Source of the DNA: Flavobacteriaceae bacterium
GTDB lineage: Bacteria; Bacteroidota; Bacteroidia; Flavobacteriales; Flavobacteriaceae
Direction of reading: 5' to 3'
Length of the DNA: 11,961 nt
Assembly: GCA_019752245.1 (NCBI GenBank)
Contig: JAIEMH010000191.1
Coordinates: 1-11,961, forward strand
Below the pieces are notes generated by a model that ran no database searches, was not told where the DNA came from, and saw only the letters and a program-made list of their open reading frames with translations. The position numbers were made by a program, and so were the translations under genes. This document shows positions 1 through 7,468 of this stretch, piece by piece (the first letter of the stretch is position 1; each line of letters opens with the position of its first letter).

Positions 1-1447
1 TTGCAATAATGCTTAACGAACCACCATTTTCTACATTACGAGCAGCACCGAAAAAACGTTTTGGTTTTTGCAATGCGTTGGCATCAACTCCTCCAGAAAG
101 TACTTTTCCAGATGCAGGTTGAACGGTATTGTATGCTCTTGCCAAACGTGTAATTGAGTCTAAAAGAATTACTACATCATGACCACATTCTACCAAACGT
201 TTTGATTTTTCAAGAACGATATTAGCGATTTTCACGTGTTCCATTGGTTCACGGTCGAATGTTGATGCAATAACTTCACCACGAACACTACGTTGCATAT
301 CGGTAACTTCTTCTGGTCGTTCGTCTATCAATAAAACAATTAAATAAACTTCTGGATGATTAGCAGCAATGGCGTTGGCAATATCTTTTAACAACATTGT
401 TTTTCCCGTTTTAGGCTGCGCAACAATCATTCCACGTTGTCCTTTTCCTATCGGAGAAAACAGGTCGATAATTCTTGTAGAGGTACTCGCTTGTTTGCCA
501 GCAATATTGAATTTTTCTTGCGGAAATATTGGTGTTAAGTGCTCGAATGAAACTCTATCGCGAACAACTTGCGGATCATGTCCGTTTATTTTTAAAACTC
601 TAACTAAAGGAAAGAACTTCTCGCCTTCTTTTGGCGGACGTACTACTCCTTTTACGGTATCACCAGTTTTCAAACCGAACAAACGAATTTGTGAAGTTGA
701 TAAATAAATATCATCTGGTGAAGCTAAATAATTATAATCTGAGGAACGTAAAAATCCATAACCATCGGGCATCATTTCTAGAACACCTTCACTTTCTATA
801 ATTCCGTCAAATTCATAATCGGCATCTCGAAAGTTTGGACTTTTCTTATTTTTGAAATTTGGGTTTTGGTTTGGATTCTGATTCGGATTTCCGTTACCAT
901 TTCCGTTTTGGTTTGGATTCGGATTTTTATGCTTCTGATTCGGATTTTGATTTGGATTCTTAGGTTTAACCAAATTTTCTTCTGTAGTTTCAGTTGCTGT
1001 TTCAGAAGTTACAACTTCTTCTTTTGGAGTTTCATCTGCTGATGGCTGTTCTTCTAAAGTTGGTTTTATTGGCTTAATAAATTTTGGCTTTTTCTGAAAC
1101 TTTTCAACTTTAGTTGGAACTTCTTTTATTTCTTTTACTTCTTCAACCGATTCAGAAACGCTAGTTGGTTGAGAAACATTTGAAACATCTTCCGAAAATA
1201 AATCAGTAGATTTTTTTTCAATTTTAGGCGAAGCATCTGGAGCTATTCGAGCTCTTTTAATTTTTTCTTCTTTGGGCGCAATCACCTTCTCTTGAGTAGT
1301 TTCAGATGCTGTTGTGGCCTGATGTATCAAAATTTGCTCAATTAAAGCATCTTTTTTTACACCGTTAAATTTTATGGTTTTTGCCAATTTGGCAATTTCT
1401 TGAAGTTCAGTTAACTTCATTCCTTTTAATGCAGAACTATCAAACAT
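1..1447 (-). CDS. rho: Transcription termination factor Rho (5' part, runs off the window)
   Basis: Rho is a hexameric RNA-dependent ATPase/helicase that ends transcription in the cytoplasm. The frame opens with ATG at 1447 and stays open to the window edge, giving 482 residues. By comparison with E. coli Rho about 100 C-terminal residues are missing. Visible in order: a SAP-like Rho N-terminal domain (about residues 1-45), a Lys/Glu/Thr-rich low-complexity stretch, an Asn/Pro/Gln-rich block (about 164-197), the RNA-binding cold-shock domain with RNP1 DGYGFLR (about 228-234), Walker A PKTGKT (345-350), and the Walker B region LLDSITRLARAYN with Asp430, followed by the Q-loop segment SGKVLSGGVDANAL. 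The insertion makes it much longer than the 419-residue E. coli protein, as is usual in Bacteroidota. It is divergent from the DUF4293 gene. I see no clear TAnnTTTG element for it. Confidence 0.98.
   Translation of the reverse strand, partial: MFDSSALKGMKLTELQEIAKLAKTIKFNGVKKDALIEQILIHQATTASETTQEKVIAPKEEKIKRARIAPDASPKIEKKSTDLFSEDVSNVSQPTSVSESVEEVKEIKEVPTKVEKFQKKPKFIKPIKPTLEEQPSADETPKEEVVTSETATETTEENLVKPKNPNQNPNQKHKNPNPNQNGNGNGNPNQNPNQNPNFKNKKSPNFRDADYEFDGIIESEGVLEMMPDGYGFLRSSDYNYLASPDDIYLSTSQIRLFGLKTGDTVKGVVRPPKEGEKFFPLVRVLKINGHDPQVVRDRVSFEHLTPIFPQEKFNIAGKQASTSTRIIDLFSPIGKGQRGMIVAQPKTGKTMLLKDIANAIAANHPEVYLIVLLIDERPEEVTDMQRSVRGEVIASTFDREPMEHVKIANIVLEKSKRLVECGHDVVILLDSITRLARAYNTVQPASGKVLSGGVDANALQKPKRFFGAARNVENGGSLSIIA
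857..958 (-). repeat. Asn/Pro/Gln-rich low-complexity coding repeat inside rho
   Basis: About 34 codons made almost only of NPNQ and NGNG units, visible in DNA as recurring ttggattc/tcggattt blocks. It lies between the N-terminal domain and the RNA-binding domain and is predicted to be disordered. Repeats of this kind can change length by slippage. Confidence 0.85.
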
Positions 1448-1514
1448 AAATGTTTATATATATATTTTGGTAATTGATTGACAATACAAAATGTGTAGTG
1501 ATTTTTTCTAGTGA

Positions 1515-1549
1515 AACATCCGTGTTTTTGAAGTACTTACGGATTTGTT
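1515..1549. other. Imperfect hairpin in the rho/DUF4293 divergent gap
   Basis: ATCCGT (1518-1523) pairs with ACGGAT (1539-1544) across a 15-base loop. AAC (1515-1517) and GTT (1547-1549) can add three pairs past a two-base bulge. There is no T-run on either side, so it is not a standard terminator. In the rho direction it would lie in the 5' leader. This may be chance. Confidence 0.25.
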
Positions 1550-1605
1550 ATGCAATAATACGAATAAATTTCATTCAAGCAATAGTTTTTTAAAAAAAGA
1601 AAATA

Positions 1606-1613
1606 TATTTTTG
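1606..1613 (+). promoter_or_regulatory. -7 element of the DUF4293 promoter
   Basis: TATTTTTG matches the Bacteroidota -7 consensus TAnnTTTG. It lies 18 bases before the ATG at 1632, which implies a very short leader. No TTG stands at the -33 distance, so only half of the promoter is convincing. It would exclude a start at the upstream ATG (1545). Confidence 0.5.
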
Positions 1614-1631
1614 CTGTATAAATTAGTAATA

Positions 1632-2045
1632 ATGTTACAACGAATTCAAACCATCTATTTAGCCATTGTATTTATACTTTCAGGAATCCTTCCGTTTGTT
1701 CTTTCCCTATGGAAATTAGAAGATGGAAAAGAATTCTATTTCATGAGTAAAATGGTTTACCAAATACTGTTTGGTTTAAGTACAACACTTACTGTATTAA
1801 GTATAATATCGTTTAAAAAAAGACAACAACAATTTGTTTACAACAGATTGAATATGATTTTAAATTTAATTTTATTAGGATTATTTGTTTATCGTTCACT
1901 AAATTTATCTGGAGAAACTCCTGCAGTTTCTGAGAAAGGTATTGGGATGTTTCTTCCTATCATTTCTATCGTAATGTTAGTTTTGGCCAACAAAGCTATC
2001 AAGAAGGATGAAGATCTTGTAAAATCTGTTGACCGATTGAGGTAA
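1632..2045 (+). CDS. DUF4293 family small integral membrane protein
   Basis: A 137-residue inner-membrane protein of unknown function. Four hydrophobic segments are visible at about residues 7-27, 41-61, 71-91 and 104-121, with a short basic loop (FKKRQQQ) after the second and a charged C-terminal tail (KKDEDLVKSVDRLR). The N-terminus MLQRIQTIYL is what I recall for DUF4293 proteins. An in-frame ATG at 1545 would add 29 polar residues (NNTNKFHSSNS) unlike the family, and it lies upstream of the -7 element, so I start at 1632. From memory the place beside rho is common in flavobacteria. The gene is monocistronic, closed by the terminator just after it. The family call is firm; a function cannot be given. 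Confidence 0.85.
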   Translation: MLQRIQTIYLAIVFILSGILPFVLSLWKLEDGKEFYFMSKMVYQILFGLSTTLTVLSIISFKKRQQQFVYNRLNMILNLILLGLFVYRSLNLSGETPAVSEKGIGMFLPIISIVMLVLANKAIKKDEDLVKSVDRLR

Positions 2046-2076
2046 ACCTATAAACTTAGTTTATTAGTGCGAAGAG

Positions 2077-2106
2077 AATCCGAGACGAAAGTTTCGGATT
2101 TTTTTT
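2077..2106 (+). terminator. Rho-independent terminator after DUF4293
   Basis: AATCCGAGA (2077-2085) pairs with TTTCGGATT (2092-2100), with one G-U pair, and closes on C(GAAA)G, a stable GNRA tetraloop (2086-2091). An uninterrupted T-run (2099-2106) follows. Confidence 0.92.
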
Positions 2107-2149
2107 GTTAGAAGCCAATCCAGTTTTCCATTTCAAGTTTTTTATGATA

Positions 2150-2178
2150 ACTGATGACTGCTACTGAAAACTAAAAAA
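2150..2178. repeat. Degenerate ACTGnnn tandem repeat
   Basis: Four consecutive units beginning ACT (ACTGATG, ACTGCT, ACTGAAA, ACTAAAA) of 7, 6, 7 and 7 bases. It touches the 3' end of the metallophosphoesterase gene and resembles the array at 2885-2915. Confidence 0.55.
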
Positions 2179-2673
2179 CTACTTCTTCCCTATTTCAACA
2201 ATTTCCAAACTCTGAATTTTATCGCCATCAATTTCAAATCGCAACATCGTACGCACTTGATGAAATCCATAAATTCCGCATGCACCAGGATTCATATGAA
2301 GTAAATTCAAACTTTTATCAAATTGTACCTTTAATATATGTGAATGTCCGCAAATGAATAATTTTGGTGGGTTCAATTTAATTTCCTCACGAATTGCCTG
2401 ATTGTATTTTCCAGGATAACCACCAATATGAGTAATCCAAACATCAACACCTTCACACATAAATCTATTATTTAACGGAAATTCCATTCGAGCTTTGTCA
2501 TCATCAATAATTCCGAAAACTGCTCTTAGTGGTTTTAGCTTTTTTATAGTATCGGTTACAACCAAATCGCCTATATCACCAGCATGCCAAACTTCATCGG
2601 CTTGGTTTACATATTTTAAAATAGTATCGTCAATATGACTGTGTGTATCGGAAAGAAGAAGGATTTTTTTCAT
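2179..2673 (-). CDS. YfcE/MJ0936-type metallophosphoesterase, with a changed metal-ligand motif
   Basis: A 164-residue cytoplasmic calcineurin-like phosphoesterase, the usual size for the small YfcE/MJ0936 family, whose members hydrolyse phosphodiester or phosphomonoester bonds with two metal ions. Motifs visible: D9-T-H11, G32-D33, T81-H82, and G109-H110-S-H112. The fourth motif, normally GN(x)D with Asn bridging the metals, reads G54-I55-I56-D57: Asn is replaced by Ile (codon ATT at 2509-2511, one base from AAT). The rest is well conserved, so the enzyme may be impaired, changed, or affected by a sequencing error. The start at 2673 gives the family N-terminus MKKILLLSDTH. The gene is divergent from truA and convergent with DUF4293. 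Its physiological substrate cannot be told. Confidence 0.9.
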   Translation of the reverse strand: MKKILLLSDTHSHIDDTILKYVNQADEVWHAGDIGDLVVTDTIKKLKPLRAVFGIIDDDKARMEFPLNNRFMCEGVDVWITHIGGYPGKYNQAIREEIKLNPPKLFICGHSHILKVQFDKSLNLLHMNPGACGIYGFHQVRTMLRFEIDGDKIQSLEIVEIGKK

Positions 2674-2715
2674 ATTATTTACTGCAAAGGCGATATATCA
2701 CAAAGTTTTTTTCGA

Positions 2716-2768
2716 CACGAATTGCACGAATTTACACGAATTCATTGTTCATAAAAATTTCACGAATT
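2716..2768. repeat. CACGAATT short repeat cluster
   Basis: CACGAATT occurs at 2716-2723, 2725-2732 and 2735-2742 (spacing 9 then 10), and again at 2761-2768, in the gap between the divergent metallophosphoesterase and truA genes. I remember similar CACGAATT runs from other flavobacterial intergenic regions, but could not search for them. Confidence 0.7.
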
Positions 2769-2862
2769 ATAAAACTTCGTTTTATTTATTCATCGAAATT
2801 CAGTATTTGACAAAGTTAATTATTTAGGAAAACTTTAGCCATTTTATCAATTAAAATCTTTG

Positions 2863-2870
2863 TAAATTTG
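2863..2870 (+). promoter_or_regulatory. -7 element, candidate promoter of the truA run
   Basis: TAAATTTG matches TAnnTTTG. A start about seven bases downstream would give a 5' leader of roughly 45 bases that contains the ACTGnnn array. No good -33 TTG is present, so support is moderate. Confidence 0.45.
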
Positions 2871-2884
2871 CCAAAGCATTTCTA

Positions 2885-2915
2885 ACTGAACACTGCCAAC
2901 TGAAAACTGAACACT
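2885..2915. repeat. Perfect-period 7-bp ACTGnnn tandem repeat
   Basis: Four 7-base units (ACTGAAC, ACTGCCA, ACTGAAA, ACTGAAC) followed by ACT, ending six bases before the truA start codon. It is similar to the array at 2150-2178, and the two flank the metallophosphoesterase gene in the same orientation. Confidence 0.75.
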
Positions 2916-2920
2916 AAATT

Positions 2921-3661
2921 TTGAGATATTTTCTAGAATTTGCATACAAAGGAACTAACTATCACGGATGGCAATATCAGCCAAACGCAACTTCTGTTCA
3001 AGAAACTTTGACAAAAGCAATTACTACAATTTTGAAAACAGAAATTGATTTAGTTGGCGCTGGTAGAACCGATTCTGGTGTTCATGCCAAGCAAATGTTT
3101 GCTCATTTTGATTATGATTTAGAAATTGATATTCCACATTTAATACATAAACTCAATTCGTTTTTACCAAAAGACATTGCCGTTTTGGATTTTCATAAAG
3201 TTCATGACGATGCACATGCACGATTTGACGCAAAAAAAAGAACGTACGAATATCATATTCATACCAAAAAAAATGCTTTCGAAAGTGACGATTCTTGGTA
3301 CAATCAGCACGAATTGAATCTTGAAAAAATGAACGAAGCCTGCAAAATCCTTTTCAATTATATTGATTTTGAATGTTTTTCTAAAGTTCATACCGATGTC
3401 AACACATTTAATTGCACGATTTTTGAAGCAAATTGGAAAAAAAATAATGACAAATTAATATTTACAATTTCTGCTGATAGATTTTTAAGAAATATGGTTC
3501 GCGCAATTGTTGGCACCATGATAAATATAGGATTAGAAAAAGTATCTTTGATTGATTTTACAAAAATTATAGAAAGTAAAGACCGAAATAAAGCTGGCTT
3601 TTCGGTTCCAGCGCACGGATTGTATTTGACGAAAGTTGAATATCCTTTTTTAAGAAAATAG
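2921..3661 (+). CDS. truA: tRNA pseudouridine(38-40) synthase TruA
   Basis: TruA isomerises uridines 38-40 in the tRNA anticodon arm to pseudouridine. This 246-residue protein is normal length. The catalytic Asp is D51 in GAGRTDSGVHA. HARFDAKKRTYEY (about 99-111) and FLRNMVRAIVGTM (188-200) are the other family signatures. The start codon is TTG: the codon two before it (2915-2917) is TAA, the next in-frame ATG is at residue 59 and would remove the catalytic Asp, and the TTG gives the family N-terminus (M)RYFLEF. It probably heads an operon with the ABC exporter (47-base gap) and the HExxH protein. The conserved residues look intact. Confidence 0.97.
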   Translation: MRYFLEFAYKGTNYHGWQYQPNATSVQETLTKAITTILKTEIDLVGAGRTDSGVHAKQMFAHFDYDLEIDIPHLIHKLNSFLPKDIAVLDFHKVHDDAHARFDAKKRTYEYHIHTKKNAFESDDSWYNQHELNLEKMNEACKILFNYIDFECFSKVHTDVNTFNCTIFEANWKKNNDKLIFTISADRFLRNMVRAIVGTMINIGLEKVSLIDFTKIIESKDRNKAGFSVPAHGLYLTKVEYPFLRK

Positions 3662-3680
3662 AATTTAGAAAATAGACATC

Positions 3681-3708
3681 ATCTAAAATTTGATATCTAA
3701 AATGATTT
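3681..3708. repeat. 14-bp direct repeat in the truA/ABC exporter gap
   Basis: ATCTAAAATTTGAT (3681-3694) is followed at once by ATCTAAAATGATTT (3695-3708). The first nine bases are identical and the period is 14. The second copy ends directly at the ATG of the next gene. Confidence 0.6.
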
Positions 3709-5463
3709 ATGAAAGCAAAAGCGTTTGACGTACGTTTATTTAAACGAATTTTAAAATACACAAAACCCTATAAAATTTTGTTTTATGGTGTTATTTCTTC
3801 TGCAATTTTATTAGCAATTTTTGCTGCTCTTCGTCCTTTTTTATTGAAACTTACAATTGATAGTTATATAAAACCTAAAGACTCTAACGGATTATTAATG
3901 TATGTTTCCTTTATGGGAATTGTACTTTTACTGGAAGGGATTTTTCAATTTTACTTTGTTTTTTGGGCAAATGGATTAGGACAAAACATTATAAAAGACA
4001 TTCGAACAAAACTTTTTAAACACATGTTGAGTTTTAGAATGAAATATTACGACAACGCTCCAGTTGGTCAATTAGTTACACGTTCAGTTTCGGATATTGA
4101 ACAAATTGCGCGCATTTTTAGTCAAGGTCTTTTTATGATTATTAGTGATTTGCTAAAAATGACAACTTGCTTGCTGATAATGTTTTACATGAACTGGAAA
4201 CTTACTTGCATTGTTGTTATTGCTATGCCAATTTTGTTTTTTATCACTCGAATATTCCAACGCAAAATGCAAGTAGCTTTTGAAGAAGTTAGAACTCAAG
4301 TGGCCAATTTAAATACGTTTGTTCAAGAACGCGTTACTGGAATGAAAATCGTTCAGCTTTTTAATCGTGAGAGAATTGAACATGAAAAGTTTAAAGAAAT
4401 TAATCAAAAACACAATGTTGCTTGGATAAAAACCATTCTTTACAACTCAATTTTCTTTCCAATTGCAGATATTATTTCTTCTTTAACATTAGGATTTGTA
4501 GTGCTTTATGGAGGTTTTCACATTCTTGATGGAGATAAATTTACCACGTTTGGCGATTTGTTTTCTTACACCATGTTCATCGCAATGTTGTTCAATCCGT
4601 TACGTCAAATTGCAGATAAATTCAACGAAATGCAAATGGGAATGATTGCCGCCAATAGAGTTTTTGACATTTTAGACACACAAGATGAAGTGCAACAAAC
4701 CGGAACAATTGTAGCCAAACATTTTAATGGAACAATTAAATTTGACAATGTTCGTTTTTCATACATTCTTGATGAAGAGGTTTTGAAAGGGATTTCGTTA
4801 GAAGTAAAACCTGGCGAAACTATAGCAATTGTTGGATCTACTGGTGCAGGAAAATCAACTATTATCAATTTACTAAACCGTTTTTACGAAATTAATTCAG
4901 GCGCTATTTATATTGATAATCAAAATATTAATGATTTCACCTTAGAAAGTTTGCGTGCACAAATTGCAGTTGTACTTCAAGATGTTTTTCTTTTTGCCGA
5001 TACCATTTACAACAATATCACTTTAAATAATCACAGTATTTCTCGTGAAAAAGTAATCACGGCTGCCAAGAAAATTGGCGTTCACGAATTTATCATGAGT
5101 TTGCCTGATGGTTATGATTATAATGTTAAAGAACGCGGCGTAATGTTATCGTCAGGACAGAGACAATTGATCGCATTTTTACGTGCTTATGTAAGCAATC
5201 CAAGTATATTGATTTTAGATGAAGCAACATCTTCAATAGATACTTATTCAGAAGAATTAATTCAAAGAGCAACCGAAACTATCACTAAAGATAGAACATC
5301 AATTGTTATTGCACATCGATTGGCAACTATTGTAAATGCCAACAAAATTATTGTGATGGACAAAGGTAAAATTGTAGAATCGGGAACACATTTTGAACTC
5401 GTTAATAAAGTTGATGGTTATTATAAAAACTTGTACGATTCGCAGTTTTCAGAAGCGATTTAA
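3709..5463 (+). CDS. MsbA-like ABC exporter half-transporter (fused permease and ATPase)
   Basis: A 584-residue type I ABC exporter subunit of the inner membrane, expected to work as a dimer. The N-terminal transmembrane domain (about 1-325) has six hydrophobic segments, near 23-48, 62-88, 141-160, 163-183, 247-270 and 282-298. The ATPase domain (about 340-580) has Walker A GSTGAGKST (376-384), Q-loop Gln424, signature LSSGQ (480-484), Walker B ILILDE with D504 and catalytic E505, and H-loop His536. All catalytic residues are present, so it should be competent alone. The substrate is not readable: lipid, drug and peptide exporters share this architecture. It follows truA and ends 12 bases before the next gene, so co-transcription with both is likely. 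Confidence 0.93.
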   Translation: MKAKAFDVRLFKRILKYTKPYKILFYGVISSAILLAIFAALRPFLLKLTIDSYIKPKDSNGLLMYVSFMGIVLLLEGIFQFYFVFWANGLGQNIIKDIRTKLFKHMLSFRMKYYDNAPVGQLVTRSVSDIEQIARIFSQGLFMIISDLLKMTTCLLIMFYMNWKLTCIVVIAMPILFFITRIFQRKMQVAFEEVRTQVANLNTFVQERVTGMKIVQLFNRERIEHEKFKEINQKHNVAWIKTILYNSIFFPIADIISSLTLGFVVLYGGFHILDGDKFTTFGDLFSYTMFIAMLFNPLRQIADKFNEMQMGMIAANRVFDILDTQDEVQQTGTIVAKHFNGTIKFDNVRFSYILDEEVLKGISLEVKPGETIAIVGSTGAGKSTIINLLNRFYEINSGAIYIDNQNINDFTLESLRAQIAVVLQDVFLFADTIYNNITLNNHSISREKVITAAKKIGVHEFIMSLPDGYDYNVKERGVMLSSGQRQLIAFLRAYVSNPSILILDEATSSIDTYSEELIQRATETITKDRTSIVIAHRLATIVNANKIIVMDKGKIVESGTHFELVNKVDGYYKNLYDSQFSEAI

Positions 5464-5475
5464 TATTTTATTCCT

Positions 5476-5985
5476 ATGAAATACGAAAAAATAAAAGATA
5501 CAATTGATGCTTATCATAGTGAAGGAAAAACAATTGAAGCTGCCGAATGGTTATTGAAAATATTTGATGTTCAAGATACCAATTTAAAGAGTTTTGCTTT
5601 ACGCGAAAAAGCAAAACCCGATTATATTTTATTCACTGCTGAAGGCGATTTTGGCGAAGAACAAGTAATTAGAATGCCCGAAAATGCTTTCGAATTTCCG
5701 TTACCTTTAATTTTATCACTTCTCACACACGAAATGGTTCATGTGCGTCAAAAATCGCGCGAACCTTATGTTTTAGACAAACTGGAACGCGAATGGCAAG
5801 CCTATTATGAAATGCTTTTTCATAAAATATTTCCAAATTATCTTGAAGTTTCTAATTTTCATAAAAAATTCTTCGCAGATAAAGCCTACAGTTATTACAA
5901 AAGAATGGGAGAAGGATCTGAATTACAAGCAAAATATGCTAGTCAAAAAAAAGAAATTGAAGATTTAATAGCTTCTTTAGATTAG
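5476..5985 (+). CDS. Uncharacterised HExxH protein, putative small zinc metallopeptidase
   Basis: A 169-residue protein I cannot assign to a named family with certainty. It has a zincin-like motif, H85-E-M-V-H89, at the end of a hydrophobic helix (LPLILSLLTHEMVHVRQ). It is followed 17 residues after His89 by EREWQAYYE, where E106 or E112 could be a third, gluzincin-type ligand. There is no signal peptide or membrane helix, so it is probably cytoplasmic. The C-terminus is lysine- and glutamate-rich and helical (QKKEIEDLI). It begins 12 bases after the ABC exporter gene and is probably co-transcribed. Peptidase activity is inference; it could instead be a non-catalytic metal-binding protein. 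Confidence 0.75.
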   Translation: MKYEKIKDTIDAYHSEGKTIEAAEWLLKIFDVQDTNLKSFALREKAKPDYILFTAEGDFGEEQVIRMPENAFEFPLPLILSLLTHEMVHVRQKSREPYVLDKLEREWQAYYEMLFHKIFPNYLEVSNFHKKFFADKAYSYYKRMGEGSELQAKYASQKKEIEDLIASLD

Positions 5986-5994
5986 AAGATTTAC

Positions 5995-6034
5995 AAACTT
6001 TTAAACCCTTAAACTCACAAACTTTTAAACTTTT
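5995..6034. repeat. 8-bp tandem repeat AAACnnnn, five units
   Basis: Five consecutive octamers begin with AAAC at 5995, 6003, 6011, 6019 and 6027; three are AAACTTTT, the others AAACCCTT and AAACTCAC. The array fills half of the gap between the HExxH gene and lpdA. Confidence 0.75.
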
Positions 6035-6038
6035 TTAC

Positions 6039-6046
6039 TAAATTCG
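6039..6046 (+). promoter_or_regulatory. Candidate -7 element for lpdA
   Basis: TAAATTCG differs from TAnnTTTG at one position. It lies 32 bases before the lpdA ATG and directly after the octamer array. No clear -33 TTG is present. Confidence 0.35.
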
Positions 6047-6078
6047 CAATCTCAATTAATTTAGAAAATCATAAGAAA

Positions 6079-7467
6079 ATGAAATACGATATTATTGTTT
6101 TAGGAAGTGGTCCAGGCGGTTATGTTACGGCAATCCGTGCTTCACAATTGGGCTTTAAAGTAGCCGTTATTGAAAAAGAAAACCTTGGTGGAATTTGCCT
6201 AAATTGGGGTTGTATTCCAACAAAAGCACTTTTAAAATCGGCTCAAGTATTTGATTACCTAAAACATGCTTCCGATTACGGACTAACAATTAAAGAATTT
6301 GATAAAGACTTTTCTGCCGTAGTAAAACGTTCTAGAGATGTTGCTGATGGAATGAGCAAAGGTGTTCAATTCTTGATGAAAAAAAATAAAATCGACGTTA
6401 TTGATGGTTTTGGTAAAATAAAACCAGGTAAGAAAGTTGATGTTACTGATAAAGACGGAAAAGTAACTGAATTTTCTGCAGATCATATCATTATTGCAAC
6501 TGGAGCACGTTCTCGCGAATTACCAAATCTTCCTCAAGATGGTGTAAAAGTTATTGGTTACAGACAAGCAATGACATTACCAACTCAACCTAAAAAACTT
6601 ATTGTTGTAGGTTCTGGTGCAATTGGTGTTGAGTTTGCACATTTCTATAATGCAATGGGAACGGAAGTTACTATTGTAGAATTTATGCCAAATATAGTTC
6701 CTGTTGAAGACGAAGATATCTCTAAACAAATGGAGCGTTCAATGAAAAAAGCTGGAATTACTATAATGACTAATGCTTCCGTTGAAAGAATTGACACCAC
6801 TGGAAACGGAGTAAAAGCTTATGTAAAAACGGCTAAAGGTGAAGAAGTTCTTGAAGCTGATGTATTACTTTCTGCTGTTGGAATTAAAACAAATATCGAA
6901 AATATTGGTCTTGAAGAAGTTGGAATTGCAACTGATAGAGATAAAATTTTAGTAAACGCTTATTCACAAACTAATGTTCCAGGATATTATGCGATTGGAG
7001 ATGTAACTCCGGGTCAAGCATTAGCTCACGTTGCTTCGGCTGAAGGAATTAATTGTGTTGAAAAAATCGCAGGTTTACATGTTGATCCAATAGATTACGG
7101 AAATGTTCCTGGATGTACCTATGCAACTCCAGAAATTGCATCTGTTGGTATGACTGAAAAACAAGCTAAAGAAAAAGGATACGAATTAAAAATTGGTAAA
7201 TTTCCATTCTCAGCTTCAGGAAAAGCTAAAGCTGCTGGAACTCCAGATGGTTTTGTAAAAGTTATTTTTGATGCAAAATATGGCGAATGGTTAGGTTGTC
7301 ACATGATTGGCGCTGGTGTAACTGACATGATTGCTGAGGCAGTTGTAGCAAGAAAACTAGAAACTACAGGTCATGAGATTCTAAAATCAATTCATCCACA
7401 TCCAACCATGAGTGAAGCGGTTATGGAAGCTGTAGCTGATGCTTATGGCGAAGTAATTCACTTATAA
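6079..7467 (+). CDS. lpdA: Dihydrolipoyl dehydrogenase (E3)
   Basis: This FAD enzyme reoxidises dihydrolipoamide with NAD+ in the pyruvate, 2-oxoglutarate and branched-chain 2-oxoacid dehydrogenase complexes and the glycine cleavage system. The 462-residue length is normal. FAD-binding GSGPGG is at 9-14. The redox disulfide is C40/C45 in GGICLNWGCIPTK. The NAD-binding GSGAIGVE is at 178-185, a second FAD contact is YAIGDVTPG (304-312), and the C-terminal dimer interface supplies HPHPTMSE with His441 and Glu446 as the acid-base pair. Nothing is missing. No E1 or E2 gene adjoins it, so it probably serves several complexes from its own promoter. The 93-base gap to the preceding gene and the strong terminator after it suggest a single-gene unit. 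Confidence 0.98.
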   Translation: MKYDIIVLGSGPGGYVTAIRASQLGFKVAVIEKENLGGICLNWGCIPTKALLKSAQVFDYLKHASDYGLTIKEFDKDFSAVVKRSRDVADGMSKGVQFLMKKNKIDVIDGFGKIKPGKKVDVTDKDGKVTEFSADHIIIATGARSRELPNLPQDGVKVIGYRQAMTLPTQPKKLIVVGSGAIGVEFAHFYNAMGTEVTIVEFMPNIVPVEDEDISKQMERSMKKAGITIMTNASVERIDTTGNGVKAYVKTAKGEEVLEADVLLSAVGIKTNIENIGLEEVGIATDRDKILVNAYSQTNVPGYYAIGDVTPGQALAHVASAEGINCVEKIAGLHVDPIDYGNVPGCTYATPEIASVGMTEKQAKEKGYELKIGKFPFSASGKAKAAGTPDGFVKVIFDAKYGEWLGCHMIGAGVTDMIAEAVVARKLETTGHEILKSIHPHPTMSEAVMEAVADAYGEVIHL

Positions 7468-7468
7468 G

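Noticed and set aside
369..707. 112-codon plus-strand open frame within rho
   Set aside because: It lies antisense to the conserved Rho ATPase region and resembles no protein; a shadow frame.
1545..1631. N-terminal extension of the DUF4293 protein from an upstream ATG
   Set aside because: The 29 extra residues are polar and unlike the family, and a -7 promoter element lies inside them.
2136..2180. Inverted repeat AGTTTTTTA/TAAAAAACT after the metallophosphoesterase gene as a terminator
   Set aside because: In the gene's direction the T-run is in the first arm and the loop is 27 bases; a poor terminator and easily chance.
2769..2785. AT-rich hairpin ATAAAAC/GTTTTAT as a terminator
   Set aside because: It lies between divergent genes where no terminator is expected, and its stem has only one GC pair.
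4605..4868. Minus-strand open frame within the ABC exporter gene
   Set aside because: Antisense to the conserved Walker A region; a by-product of sense codon use.
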